This document shows positions 23,850-36,609 of a DNA stretch of 64,000 nt, in pieces; within the stretch, counting starts at the first letter, position 1, and each line of letters begins with the position of its first letter. The stretch comes from Wyeomyia smithii (taxonomy: Eukaryota; Arthropoda; Insecta; Diptera; Culicidae). Below the pieces are notes generated by a model, which was given only the letters and a program-made list of their open reading frames with translations, searched no databases and was not told where the DNA came from. The position numbers and the translations under genes are program-made. The stretch spans positions 262,862,494 through 262,926,493 of the forward strand of contig NC_073696.1 in assembly GCF_029784165.1 (NCBI RefSeq), read 5' to 3'.

Positions 23850-24899
23850 TATTTCAATAACTTAAAAAAGCAAGAGCTCAATAACACACTTTTTGCGTAG
23901 TTGTTATCAAGGTTTTGGCGAGTGAGAGGAAAATATATTACTTCTTTAATTTGGATTTAGAGCATTTCTAAATACAGACAAGTTTGTTTTTTTTTTCTCT
24001 GTATGCGAGAAACTAAAACAAAACCGCGCACCGAGAAACAAAAACGAAAATTAAATGTATGCTTATTGAGAAAACTTTACCGATAATTTATAGTACTCAA
24101 AGAACCTGTTTTGATTTAAATAAAGTTTCTAGCAAATAAGTGTTAATCAATCATCGGCAGTAATTTTTAATAAAAAAGTAATCCATACATACGAACGAAA
24201 GCGAAATTTAATTCGATGGCATGCGCCATTATAAGCGACCAATATTTGCCACAACCCGCTTTCTGCTGCTCCAGGAAGAACCGTTCGCTTTGCCGGTCAA
24301 TAAACAAATGAGAAATTTGATTCGATGGCATGCACTTTGATAAGCGACTAATATTTGCCACCACCCGCTTTCTGCTACTGCAGAAAGAACCGTCCGCTTT
24401 CCCGGTCAACGCACGAATGAGAAACTTCAACTCGATGGCGTGCGTATGATACCGGTAGAGTTTTGGAGTGTAAATGATGGGGTGAAATGTTCGAACAGTA
24501 CCTTTTATATCAAGGTTTCGTCAGTTATTTGGAAAGAGGGAGGAGTTTAGAGGAATAGGGAATGGTAAGGAAAGTAAAAAAGCATCGGAACAGTGACCTC
24601 GAGTAAAACAACAACAACAACAACAAATCGTTTACAAAGTCAGATCGGTTGTGTCCGTTTGTGTCGGCTGTGCTTGGAAAGAGAGGTAGTGATTGATTGC
24701 TCGGTAAGGTTTAGACAATCGATGTTATTGACCAATTTTCCAATAGTGTATCTCAAACAAAAGGTTGTGTTTGTTACATAAATTTACCCGTAAAAGAATT
24801 TCTGCTAGGTTGATTCCAAAACCTCGATATTCTGAAAAGAAAGGACATTGCGACCACTTTTCCCTGGTTAAATTACTAGATTTTCAAATTCAGGCGCCA

Positions 24900-25260
24900 A
24901 ACTTCGATATAAACGTTAGCCCAACGTGAAAATTTCTGATCCAGACGGGACTCGAACCCGCAATCTTCGCCAACGGACCAATCTCTTCACCGATCATTGT
25001 TGTCGAAGACCTAGCTTACCTCTGCATCTCTAACGATTGTGACACTTCTACTTCTCTTCTTTAGCCTTGTTTACTACTCCTGCCAAAGCATCCGCAACGG
25101 CAATGGTAATTCCCTGAAGCGTTATATTTTTATTGAATTGTGTATCGCCGATTTTTCTCTCTAAGACATCGAATGATCGACCAAGATTCGAACTTATAAC
25201 CAACCGCTCGTCAAAGCAGACTCTGTAACCTTGAGGCTACGTAGTTCTTAAATAAGCTAA
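24900..25260 (-). repeat. tRNA-related (SINE-like) sequence
   Basis: Minus strand has GCGGGTTCGAGTCCCG (exact Pol III B-box core GGTTCGANTCC) near 24945-24961 and AAGTTCGAATCTTGG near 25183-25198. Neither forms a convincing tRNA cloverleaf. SINE ends are the likely explanation. Confidence 0.35.
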
Positions 25261-25994
25261 AAAAGTGGAAATCCAATTAGACATAAATACCTTAATAAAT
25301 TGTAATACGTTATTTAGTATTTTTACGGGATTGCAGCGCGCAGACAGTAAAAATATGAAACAATCTACGGTGCGTAATTTGAACTAAACCTAAATTACAC
25401 CCACAATCAGGAGCGTAGTTTTTTCTCGAAATTTTTGTTCTTCGTAGCTGTATGAAAAATTCACCTCAGATACACACGATTCGCTGCTCTCTTCAAGCCA
25501 GTGCGTCGCTTTGCCCCCCAGTGTGAAAGCAGTTGTGTTTTCGCAGTGGAAGATATTCTTTTACACGCTAGTGATTCTTTGAGGAGAAACGACAAACCTG
25601 ACTATAGCTGTAAAAACCTTACTTTTTTTTGACAAAAAATTAAGTTACAGAGTCAGATTCGATGAAAAGATGGTCGTTAGTTCGAATATTAGTTCAAAGC
25701 AGACCATTTTTGGTTGTCAAAAGACTTAAACATGGGTTAATTCTCAGGCGCATCACCACACTATAACTACGCTTGGTCCGAATCCATTTGCTTTTTTACG
25801 ATGGAGTAGAGAATATTTGTACGTACACTCAGCGATGCCAACCTTTTTAAAAAAAAAAACTGAAAGATTTCAAAATAAAAAACTGGGAAAAACTAAATTT
25901 ATAAATATTTGAAGCTATTACAAAAAATTCTTGGTTTTTCGGTACAAAATTGTTATTGGTTCTATACCCTATATTAATATTTTAACCATGTTAT

Positions 25995-26812
25995 TGCAAA
26001 TCGCTGTGATTACGGCTTAGCAGTCTTTTAATAAATTTAGAACGACACGGTTTTAATTTGTCCCGACGTTTCAACGCTTGGTTTGCGTCTTTTTCAAGGG
26101 AAACTGGTAAAAAGAATTGTATTTCAAAATAGACAAAAATATTTTAAACATTTAGAAACTCACAATAGTTTTGGTCGAACTATGTCAAGTTGTTTGTTCA
26201 CTAAACTAGTTGTCATTTACACATTTAGTTGGTCATAATCGGTAACATCACTAAACATAACGAAAAACAAAGTTGCAATTATAAACAGTTGTCGGTTTTA
26301 GCGGTCACAAACAATTTCAAACCTCATCATCACCTGTCGACCAGCAGCCACCAGCCACCAACAGCATCACCACAGCTCACCTTAACACTAACAGCGAACC
26401 AACAACAACTGCACCGGATCAGCAGTCTAACGAAGCCATGTATCGATCATTGCTTTGCATCGCCAAGCTCATTGATCGACTCATCAAATCCTTCCGAAGA
26501 CAATTCCCTAATTTGACCATCGCCACCAGAATCAATTCCATACTCAATAGAACCAGAATAACTGCCATACTTATCCGACACTGAAATCCGACATCTTTAC
26601 CCGCCACTTAGTGTACTATATGTGATAAGGTTTGAAATTGTTTGTGGCCGCTAATACCGACAACTATTTTTGTCTATTTTTAAATACAATTCTTTTTACC
26701 AGTTTCCCTTGAAAAAGACGCAAACCAAGCGTTGAAACGTCGGGACAAATTAAAACCGTGTCGTTCTAAATTTATTTAAAGACTGCTAAGCCGTAATCAC
26801 AGCGATTTAAAA
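25995..26812. repeat. Inverted-repeat element with ~150-bp arms
   Basis: Left arm 25995-~26145 and right arm ~26660-26812 are near-perfect complements (TCGCTGTGATTACGGCTTAG / CTAAGCCGTAATCACAGCGA). Each holds TTGAAACGTCGGGACAAATT. The spacer 26150-26650 contains a Gln/Thr/Ser-rich open frame without ATG (QQPPATNSITTAHLN, then NEAMYRSLLCIAKLIDRL, to stop at 26583). Confidence 0.75.
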
Positions 26813-27371
26813 TACCTCAACAGTCGACCTCTCAACGAACACATGTTATTGCATGTAAACAAGGAAGACGAAAGAGACAATGCACTATCATTTTGATTTT
26901 TTTACTGATGATGCTTATAGTCACTAGTTAAAAAGTTTGGCGTTTTCAAAATTTAGAAGATGTGAGTGAACTTCGATTCAAACCTAACAACCGAGGGGCA
27001 TAAATGCACAAAATACTGAAAAGACCGTGCATGTGAGAAGAATAAGTTCAACGAATATGGTGGCGAATGGAAAGCTGTATAAAACTGGGAAAATTAAAAA
27101 AAAAAACTATTCAACCTTTAGCTGTGTTGCTGTCATGCCAAAAAACTAAAGATATCCAGGAAAAACTGGAGGGTTGGCAACGCTTCTGCATAATGCTACT
27201 GCTCATTATTCTGTTTTTACCTGAATCAGTGCTTGAATTTTACACGCGATTGAGATAAGAAACAAAATTTCTTTTCAACTGCATACCGCGCTTAACTTCA
27301 TGAATATTTATATGCTTATGAGGGTTGGATAGACGGAGGCGCGTCGCTCTCGCATCGCTAGAATCGTGATA

Positions 27372-27969
27372 TCTATACCTATAAAAATGCAGTCCGGTCT
27401 GTATGTCTGTCTGTCTGTCTGTCTGATCCATATAGGCTCGGAAACTACTGAACCGATCGACGTGAAAATTTGTAGGTCGGGGTTTTAGGGTCCAAGAAAG
27501 ATTCCTATGATGGTTTGAGACCCCTCCCTCTTCTGGAAGGGAGGGCCTCCATACGAATGAAACACAAATTTCTGCACATCTCAACAACTAGCCAAGCAAA
27601 TGGAACCAAATTTTCATGTGGGTGTTTTTGGGAGTAACAAATATTTCCATAATGATTTGACACCCCTCCCTCTTCTGTGAGGGAGGGGTTTCAAACAAAT
27701 GAAAGCCAAATTTCGACCTATCGACCTCAGACAACGTTTTGAATTGTAAGATGGCGGTGGAAAACAACGAAAATGACTGAAATGCACCCAATATATTTCC
27801 GGAATAGAGGAGATGTACAAATACCAAAAGTCGAGGATGTTGTCATTCCGATCAAACCAATCATTTCAAACGATATAAACAAATCGCAAGGAATCAATGA
27901 ATTTGAAATGTTTAAGATTGTTAAATTAAACACTAAAACAGGCGGGACGAAGTTTGCCGGGTCAGCTAG
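27372..27969 (+). mobile_element. Short non-autonomous Helitron with both ends (598 bp)
   Basis: Starts TCTATACCTATAAAAATGC after an A (27371) and ends GGGTCAGCTAG before a T (27970): insertion between A and T, 5' TC and 3' CTAG, as established for Helitrons. A GGCGGG/TTTGCC stem (with G-U pairs) lies about 11 nt from the 3' end. The 5' part has GTCTGTCTGTCTGTC, then CATATAGGCTCGGAAACTAC and several CCCCTCCCTCTTCTG blocks. No coding capacity. Confidence 0.8.
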
Positions 27970-30900
27970 TACAATATATACTATCATCGGCTGATATGAT
28001 CGCGAATCCTGAGCCAACGGGTATCCTTTTTCCACTAACAAAAACAAATCTCCTATAACTGATTTTGGCTAAGCTCCAATCGCTTTGTGCCCCTTATTTT
28101 TAAGCTGCAATTTTGCACAGGTTGTTTTTTCGAGCAGGTGAGCAAAGTGAATGGGGTTTCTTTTTTTCCAGGTAACTATTAATCACAGTTATGAGTCATA
28201 TAGGGAACACATAACATTAACAGCACTGGAGTACCTTTTAGTCGTATATAATATTTTCAAACGTCAATAAGCACTATGGAATTAAAGCCGTGAAAAGGCC
28301 CTCAATCGGTGTGTAAAGCTGTGCTTGAGAGCTTTCAAGCCATGTAGCTATAAGCTAATTTAGGTACAGGTAAATGCCTGTTCACAGCTTACATTTCATA
28401 TCATTTTCGAATAACATGAACAACATAAATTCCGAAACCAGAAAACACAACGGGTGGAATGAAAAAGCAACATTTTTTAAGAAGTTGAAGTTACTATAGA
28501 AAGTTATGAAATAACGAACGTTTTATATTAGAAAAAGGAATCAAGCCAGACACTAGTATTGTGCAATAAGGCATTGAGGCAGAATCAGAAGCAGATCAAC
28601 AAATGAATGCTGATTTATACCAGGAAACTGATTTTTCAGCTGTTGAGGTCGGCGAATATTCCGGTAGCCTGGATGTTCATGAAGATGATGATTTCTATGA
28701 CCAAGAGTCGTTCTACAGTACGGATGGGTCATGTGACTCTGAGCTATAAAGTTTTGATCAACTTGAGGATAATTCAAAAAATTTAAGGTGAAACGGTGTT
28801 GAAGCAACAAATGGCCGATTTCGAGCCATTTTTTCGAATTTTCAGAAGCAGAAGACTCAGAAACAGTTATTACGTTTCCTGCGAAAATGCTATTTTATGC
28901 AAACGAATTACTTCTCGAGTTTTGATACTTTTGATGGCAAATTCTCAACGTTCTCGTCAACCTTTAGGAATTTCACTTGCCACGACGACTTTCCTTTCGA
29001 TGATAGGCTTCTCTGGAAACGATGGTAGGCTCTCTGGAAACGATGTAGCAACTGGTAAACACGTTATTCAGAGATATCAATATTTTGAAAGGGCGTACGT
29101 TAATAAATCCTCACCAGTTCACCAGAAAATTGTAAACTGTCGTTCTATACCACTTTGTACTGTAGTCTTACGAATAGCCTTCGCAAAGGAAAGTATACTT
29201 AGTACTATACGACATAAATACTAAACAGCCGATGGTTGGGCATTAGCATCTAAAAATTCTTTAGACCCTTCGAAGCAGTTTCTTATATTCATTCACATCA
29301 ACAGTATCAAAAAGCTATTATACTATTTATATTCACTCCGAAGCTGACATTTGTCCTCATCAGTTTTTTCCAAGGAAAAGCAGCCGCAAGCGGTTGCTTC
29401 TTACACATCGCTGCTTTCGGTTGGAATGGTATTGCATGCTAGACCAGCTTCCGGATAAGCAAAGTGCTGCGGTTACATAGTAACATGCTGCAATAAAAAG
29501 CATGAATACTGAATGGAAGCAAGATAAAAAGCTAACCTAGGAACGGTAACTATCGGTAACCGTTTGAAGTTTGCGGTAAATCAATAAAAAACATACGACC
29601 GATGTTTGTTTGCTGTTGGCATAAACAACTGTTCAATCAATGGCATTTTCGAAATGTTTCAAAACCTCAACTCTCAGTTGAGATGTTAAACTAAAAATAA
29701 TTTCAAAACTGTATCAGCTTCTAAATCCTCTAACGTTCGTATTTTTTTCTCACCCACACACAACTCGAGCTTGCATGTTGTTGGCGCTAGAATTGCTGCA
29801 GGCAAACGGAGAGCTGTGCATATTGACACAATTATTTTTTCTATTGAAAGGTTTTTCCGGACAAACACATTCGAGGGGAGCTATTCCTGGCACGATTTTG
29901 CCTGCTGTGCCTTATGCAGCTTGAGGGAACGTAGAACTGTCTAGTTGGCTTGGGTATAGGTAGCGAAATATTTGAAGTTTGTTTGCCCTTTTATCCAAAC
30001 AGTTATGCTGGATGCATGTAAGGTACGACGATGGACACATATAAGTTTTTTCAGTTAAATAATGATAATCTACAATCGATGCTCCCAGCAAGATGGGCAT
30101 TCGAAAAGTTTGAAAAAATGTAAAATAAAATAAATAATTAAGAGAATTCATAAGGTGACCCTTGACAATCTTCTCAGTCAAAAGTACACTAGAATACAAA
30201 AGAAAATGTTTTGTTTGGTGGAAAGCTTCGAACAGGTTTTTGGTAATCATAAATTAATCGAACAATTTAAACACGAATGAAATGTAGTTGTAAATGAAAA
30301 TGCCAGAATACCAAATTCTATACTGAAGATGTACGAGATAAAAGCAGTTTTTGTCAGATCATCCAAGAGATTATACGAAAAACTTGGCCTGAAGCTCCAG
30401 TATAAAGATTACTGTCGTCGTGAGCTGGATTAAAACAGATTTTCCTCTTCTTTCACATCTGCGTTCCTAGCTATCCTAGCAAGACGAATTCATTATGTGT
30501 TTCATCTTTTCCACTGATTGCAAGATTTACATTAGAATAAAGAAAAAGACATCGTGCAGTTTAGAAACTCCTTGAAAGCGTTGATCTTGGTTAAAACTAG
30601 AATTGTTAAATTATCCTAACTAATTTGGTTCCGTGTGCAAAAATCGTTGTCCACTGAAAGCGGGAGATTAGAATTATCACGACGTAAATTAAAAAAATTA
30701 ACATAAAAAATAAATTAAAATAATTACTGCTCTTTTCCTCGGTAAACTTTTTACCGATGCCGTCGGGTAAAATACTTTATACAAAAGGATAATCTGTTTT
30801 CAATAAAAAAAATAAAACCTTGGCGGAGCATACAATCCGAGTCTACAAACTTTCTGCTCCGGTTGAAGCACTCGCTTTTCAAATTATTCTGCTGCTACAA

Positions 30901-32312
30901 GGAACAGGATCTAGGGATTTAAAGTGGGATACACTGTTGAGCAGAGAAAAGTTACTGATCACTTGAGAAGAACGAGACCAAAAAGTGGTACCACACAGTT
31001 TGATGAGGATTTAGCTCTAGACCAGACTGCAAGCTTTTATTTAAAATTCATATCATATCAATTATCATATAGCCTACGCGGTCATTCCTCATTGGAGCTT
31101 CGAAAGTCGATGCTTCGGATGCTGTTTGGAAAATGGTTGCACTTAAGCCTCCCTAGGGATAATTACCCACGCAATTGCGCTGGTAGCGAAAAGTTCAAGC
31201 CACCAGCGACTGCCAATTAGGGCAAATGTACCAGTAGCGGAAGTAAAAAAAGTGTAACTATAGCTGCGAATCCTATTTGTTTTCAATTCGGGTTTCGCAA
31301 CAACAAGACCAGATTTTTACTACCGCAACTTTGCATATTTTGCGCTCCCACAAAGAGTCGATCTGCAGCACTTTCCACCAAAATTTTACGCTGCAGGGCT
31401 CGCGCGTCAGTTCTGAAATGAAAAGCTTTTAATTAGGTTACAAACGAATCGGAATGAAATCTGCCAATGGTATTTTATATTCCCATGATGCGCGAATGAA
31501 ACCATAAAAATGTTTAGATTCACATTAAAAAAAGCTCAACGAAACAAGCAACAGGGACTTCAAGTATGAAAACAATAAGTATCAACCGGATTAAATCGTC
31601 ATTTGTCACTTTTCCTCCAAGGTTTATTTTAATTTCATTTAATTAAATTTCATATTCTGATAGCACCATAACACCCACATTCTCGTTACAAAAAAAAACT
31701 AAACTTTGTAACGGCAGAGATCACATCATTTAATGAGGGTAATATCGGCGAAGCAAAAATGCCGCAAGCAAATTATCGTACATGATTCCACCAGAAAAAA
31801 ATTCCTTTTTCGATTTTACCACCCATCACAGACTTTTCAAATCATCGTGAACTTGCTTGAAAGCGAACTGCAGTAAAGGGTATAGAAGGATTGAAACCTT
31901 CCACTCATACCAGCAGCAAAAAAATTATTTAAATCGACAACGCTACCAGCGGACTTTCTTTTTTATTTGTTTCATGGGAAGTTGCAAAACTTTGGTGGAT
32001 TTTCTATTGGGAAAAAGTGTGTGGATCCCCTATTTAATCGGTCGGAAAACTACCCGTAGAAAAGCTACTGAGGAAAAGGGCACGAAGCCGGACCTATCTT
32101 TCATTATGTTGATGCGGAATTCTGTTTGCATTTTTAATCAATAAATTAGTTCGAAATTCTTTGCTGTGGTTTTCAACGAACATTAAAAAAATCGAAGCAA
32201 ACAAGATCACGTACACAAGTTGGAATGAAATTCACAAAATTATTTAACCTTCAAATCGCTTAATTATTAAATCATTACGTCATTTAATTGTAGTATTATT
32301 TTCCTTTTTTTG
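27970..32312. other. Intron sequence, mostly unrecognised
   Basis: Apart from the acidic open frames at 28.6-29.2 kb nothing is identified; several short frames on both strands lack family features. Confidence 0.4.
28560..29224 (+). other. Unidentified open frames with acidic segment
   Basis: 28590-28749 is open on the plus strand and very acidic (EADQQMNADLYQETDF, VHEDDDFYDQESFYSTDGS, CDSEL stop). 28796-29224 has a 142-codon frame. A different frame at ~28820-28905 reads FEFSEAEDSETVITFPAKML. The composition looks protein-like but I recognise no family, and the frame changes suggest a decayed gene or element. Confidence 0.25.
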
Positions 32313-33250
32313 GTACACGCAAAACTTTTCCTTATTACTTCAAAAGCAATAGCGCAAAATTACCCTTTAGGTAACAAACCTATTACTTAAAAGACAATAA
32401 AGTTCTTCCCCAGTCAAGTAACAACACATACTGTCATAGATTTTGCATGTTTTACGAGAGTACGACTATCTAATAATAGTCGTTTCACAGACAATCAGCT
32501 AGACTATAACTATTTGTAAAACTATGTTAAAAGCCTCTAATCATGGAATAAATCCCCGCAGTCTCCCCTGAAGATGTCACTGACCAGTGACGAAACGTCG
32601 GATAGTATAAAATAAGTCGTCCTTATTTTTTTTTTGTGATTCCTTAGCCGAAATTATAACATAATTACACAACATTCGAACAGTCGAAAACTCAGCAAAA
32701 TTTATGTCGTTTCAACCACATGCAAAATTTTCTCTGTCGAGAAATGCTCTCTCTCCATCTCAAGTCAAGAAAAATCACATACCATCGCATATGTTGCACA
32801 TGTTACTTCTCCTACTTTCGTCTATATCTTACTTTCGTCTATATCTTACTTTCGTCTATATCTTACTTTCGTCTATATCTTACTTTCATCTATCTCCAAT
32901 TGTGTGCGTGTATTAGTTTGCTCGGTGTATGCATACGGAGTAGAGAAAAAAATGACACGAGCTGCCAAGCAGCATTTTCCCCGTCATACAGTATGCAAAC
33001 GTTGATGATTTCAAAGACTTCAAATGCGCCTTGAAATCACATCACGATCTGTAAACTGCGATAGAGAAAAACACAAACTTTCGTTCTCTTGCAAGCTATC
33101 TAAAACACACACTCATTTGGACCTGTTTGAAGATACAAACTCTACCAAACTCTACAAACCATCTAGAACAACTCTGATCACATTGTATTACATATTTCCA
33201 TTTCAAGTGAACAATGAGGAACGAAACAGTGGTATTTCTAATTAGATATT
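32313..33250 (+). repeat. Dispersed repeat, copy 1 (interrupted)
   Basis: 32313-~32475 and ~32895-33250 match, in inverse order and strand, 58030-57862 and 57860-57460. Shared words include GTGTGCGTGTATTAGTTTGC, CTTGACTGGGGAAGAACTTT (minus) and GAAATCACATCACGATCTGT-type. A ~420-bp insert absent from copy 2 (32475-32895) carries a hammerhead-like motif and a 17-bp tandem. Confidence 0.65.
32812..32890. repeat. 17-bp tandem repeat (TTACTTTCGTCTATATC)n, ~4.6 copies
   Basis: Four near-identical units and a partial one with CATCTATCTC at the end. Confidence 0.9.
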
Positions 33251-33359
33251 TGAGGTTGACAGTTGAGATTCTGATTATATGTGAGTAAGGAGACAGAAAT
33301 AAACCTGAAGCGAGTGAAGTCTCGATCAGTGCTCTGATCAATCCTTTTTTCTACCGAAC

Positions 33360-33880
33360 ACAAAAATATCAGTCATTCAATTTCATCTTATCCGTTTTGT
33401 GCGAGACTTCATACACCGTTCGTCTCTCCGAGCTGTCGCGCTCAATTTCGTTTTCCGATTGCAAAATAAAACGAACGGGCATTACGATCATCTCTTTTCC
33501 TCTCTAGTGTAGAATCCTCGCAATCCCGTTCGCACTACTTTATGACGATTTTTTTCGCATTTTCCTTTTGTTCAATATCCATTGATTTTTAGTGGCAATG
33601 AACGACCGGAAAAAAAATCATTTGACCGGCAGTCGCTGTATGCTTCTGATGCGTATATTCTGTTACAGCGTTTTGGTGGCTGGAGGCGCTTGTTTTTGTT
33701 GTTGTTGTTGTTAATGTTTAGCGATTATGGAAAAGTAAGGTGTTGAAGCTGTTTGATTAATTCTTCATACATCTCTCAAAGCATCCATGGAAATCAAAGC
33801 ATCGCGTTTGGACATGAGTAGTGTAGTTACATCTGCCAACGCGGCTAGCACTTTATGTTGCGCAGCTCGCGTCGCGGCGG
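33360..33880. repeat. Left arm of a diverged inverted repeat
   Basis: Its complement (CATAATCGCTAAACATTAAC, GTGCTAGCCGCGTTGGCAGA, CAACAACAACAACAA) matches 36610-37195 (AATAATCGCTAAACATCAAC, AATGCTAGCCGCGTAGGCAG). Later elements at 33883-35268 and 35319-36030 lie between the arms. Confidence 0.5.
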
Positions 33881-33882
33881 TG

Positions 33883-35268
33883 CACAGTGGGGCGGCTCCA
33901 TACAAATGCTGGCCAAGCGAAAAATTATCTTCAAATCATGGAAAATACATGGTTTTTATATAATTTTGGGACGCTGAGTACGAATTTGATATTATTTTTG
34001 CATGAAAATGCGTATTTTCGACGCCAGGGAAAATTTCATGTTTTTTATATATATTATATGAGGAAAATTTTACGTCGGCTTCAATCTTTTGGAAAATAAA
34101 ATGCATGATGCTTGAAAGACTTTCATATGCCATAAAAAACATTAAATATTAATCAGTTATCAAGAAAAAGAAAAAAAAATTGAAAAATATGCTTCGCGTT
34201 GAAAAATTACTTAAGACTTGTTTTTTTTTTTTTCAAAGTGGCTATTGATTCTTTTTATCGCATTCGCATTTTTTCCATTTGCGTTTTTTTCCATTCACTT
34301 TCACCTTCATCTTTTTTTTTGTGTTCATTTTCAATACAGTTTTAATATCTTCAAGAAGGGTTTTCAAAATGCAGTTTCTAACGTCAAAATAACTATTCAC
34401 TATTTGCTCTGTAGAAATTAGCAGGTGATGTATTATGTCATGGTTTATGTTTACACGATTGTTTTTACATGTGACTGGTATGATATAAACTTAAAACATG
34501 ATTTTGGTAGTCAGTGCTGGTGATCCAAAACATAAACAATGACTAGTTTTTGATACTTCGTAAATTATCGAAATATTGATCAGTTAAACTTGTAAATATG
34601 CAAATAGTGTGATTAATTATACTGAAACGTGTTCGAAAACGTTGTTATTATCAGACTAATATGAGCCATTTGTTATTATGTAGACGGTTTGCAGTGTACA
34701 ATTAAAATTTACATTTTTGAAATCCGACATGTGCCGAACACTCGTTGTTTCTCTTCGAAAGAAAGGTACTCTGCGCAACTCTGCGCAAGATCGGACTAGA
34801 TGCATTTTAAGGCATTTTTTCCAAGCTATCTTTTGAAACTAGTGCCAACAGTGCCAAACCCTGCCGTTCAAACTTTAAACGCTGTTTTATGCAGAAAATA
34901 CGTAATTTTTTGATTCCGTCAATTTATACATATATACATTATCCAATGATGAGGATTATACATTATCCAATGATTAGGATTTATTCTCCACTATTTCATA
35001 GACAACTTTTACTTCGACGTCATCAAGATTCAAGTTACTCTTGGGGCTCCAGCAAATTTCGCAACATTGCATTTTTTTTTTTCAAGAAAAACGCTAAAAA
35101 ACGCTGGCTCAGTACACTTTGAAAAATCATAGAAAATTCAAATTTTGTCGTAATGCTCTAAAAATTTGGATCCTGTCACTTCAATAGTATACAACTATAG
35201 GAAAAATATAATTGAAATGAAATTCACATTTTCAATTTTGGGTCGATGGCCAGCGATTCCCCACTGTG
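33883..35268. mobile_element. Second Transib-like element (CACAGTG, 5-bp TSD CGGTG)
   Basis: Ends CACAGTGGGGCGGCTCCATA and CCAGCGATTCCCCACTGTG are inverted repeats in the outer 10-12 bp. They are flanked by perfect CGGTG (33878-33882, 35269-35273). Reading 8 bp instead gives CGGCGGTG/CGGTGGTG with one mismatch, so hAT is the alternative. Interior A+T-rich, no transposase seen. Confidence 0.55.
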
Positions 35269-35318
35269 CGGTGGTGTACTTTGTCCGAAGCTAATATAGA
35301 TTTTCGCATCGCTAAGTA

Positions 35319-36030
35319 CAGGTCAGACTCGATTATATATAGTCTCTGAATTTTTTCCACTATATATAATCGAATTTTATATATAATCTAATCAGAGAAA
35401 AAATGTATTTTATTCATTTTACATGAATGTTTTATTATTTTCGAATAAATAGGAAGAATTTTATTTTTGACACATCCCCCCAAAAGTCAGCAAACACAGT
35501 TATTATGAAAATTATACATATATCTTGTAGTTATTCCTGGTGTCAAATGGAAAGAAAAAGTTAGATCAGTATATATAGATTTGTCAACTCGTTTGTTTTT
35601 AATTTCTCAAATTTTTGAAAATTTTCAAATTATTCGTTTGTTTCTAAATTTTTGTAATTTCTATTTTTTTTATTTTTGAAATTTTTTTTATTAAGGTAAT
35701 TTTATTAAGGTATTTCAATTTCTTTTAATTTTTAAATTCTTTAAAAATAAACAAAATTTTTCATTGTTTTTAATTATTTTCTATTTTTTTCCCTTTCTAT
35801 CAAACGTAACGTATTTTCTGGGTGTTCTCTTACGAAATGTTCGCTCTAGATCACGTTTGAAATTTAAAAAAAAAATTTTTGCTACTATATATACTGCCGT
35901 TCTTATGCACGCTGGGACAACTATGCTTGGAACGGCAGTATAATCGAGTTTGAAATTATATATAATAGAATCATATACATATAATCGAGTCAATATAAAA
36001 TCGAGTCTCTATATAATCGAATCCGACCTT
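35319..36030. mobile_element. TA-type MITE (same family), copy 2, with nested micro-MITE
   Basis: Left end CAGGTCAGACTCGATTATAT after TA (35317-35318); right end ATAATCGAATCCGACCTT before TA (36031-36032). It aligns with copy 1 along its length, except for an extra CTGCCGTTC...GAACGGCAG insertion at 35894-35938. Confidence 0.75.
35894..35938 (-). mobile_element. 45-bp micro-MITE, TA target duplication
   Basis: Perfect 9-bp inverted ends CTGCCGTTC/GAACGGCAG flanked by TA (35892-35893, 35939-35940). Comparison with the uninterrupted host repeat at ~6555-6570 gives the exact pre-insertion site (CTATATATAATCGAG) with one TA duplicated. The interior (CAAGCATAGTTGTCCCAGCG on the minus strand) matches the 77-bp copy at 53046. 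Confidence 0.8.
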
Positions 36031-36609
36031 TATATCATCGGCCTAACAGAGAGATACTTTTGAATTCGATAGTTATCAGGAGGCTAATTTTTCAAGTCAA
36101 TTTGTATGCGGGAAATTCTTTTTCGTTATACATTAATAGTGTTCTCCATACATTGTTGATGATCCTATTCATGCATCAAACATCAATTTTGAAGTCCGCC
36201 TGCTTCGCCTTCGCCTTAATCCGCTCCTGGGTACCAGAAACAACTAACAACTCACAACTAAAATTGAGCTAGTTTCAACAACTCAATTTAGGTGGCCTCT
36301 AATGTTTCTGCTGATTTGCAATCTACCTTTAATTTTTTGCATCTAAAAAAACACAGTTTGTAAGACGGTTATCAACAAATACATCACAAAACTATCAACT
36401 CAATTGTAGAACGTGATTTGTCAGGGCATAAGGATTGTCATTTTCCACTATTTATGCATAACAAATCAGAAAAAAAAATTGACTGAAAAATTAGCCTACT
36501 GATAACGATAGATATAAAAAGAATAGAGTATATATCGGCTTATATGTTGGGCCTATGATATAAGCGAAGCAAGAATCTGAATAAGCTCCGGAAAAATAAA
36601 AATTACAGC

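Noticed and set aside
24940..25200. tRNA genes
   Set aside because: B-box sequences are present but no acceptor stem or D-arm pairing could be built; SINE-like remnants fit better.
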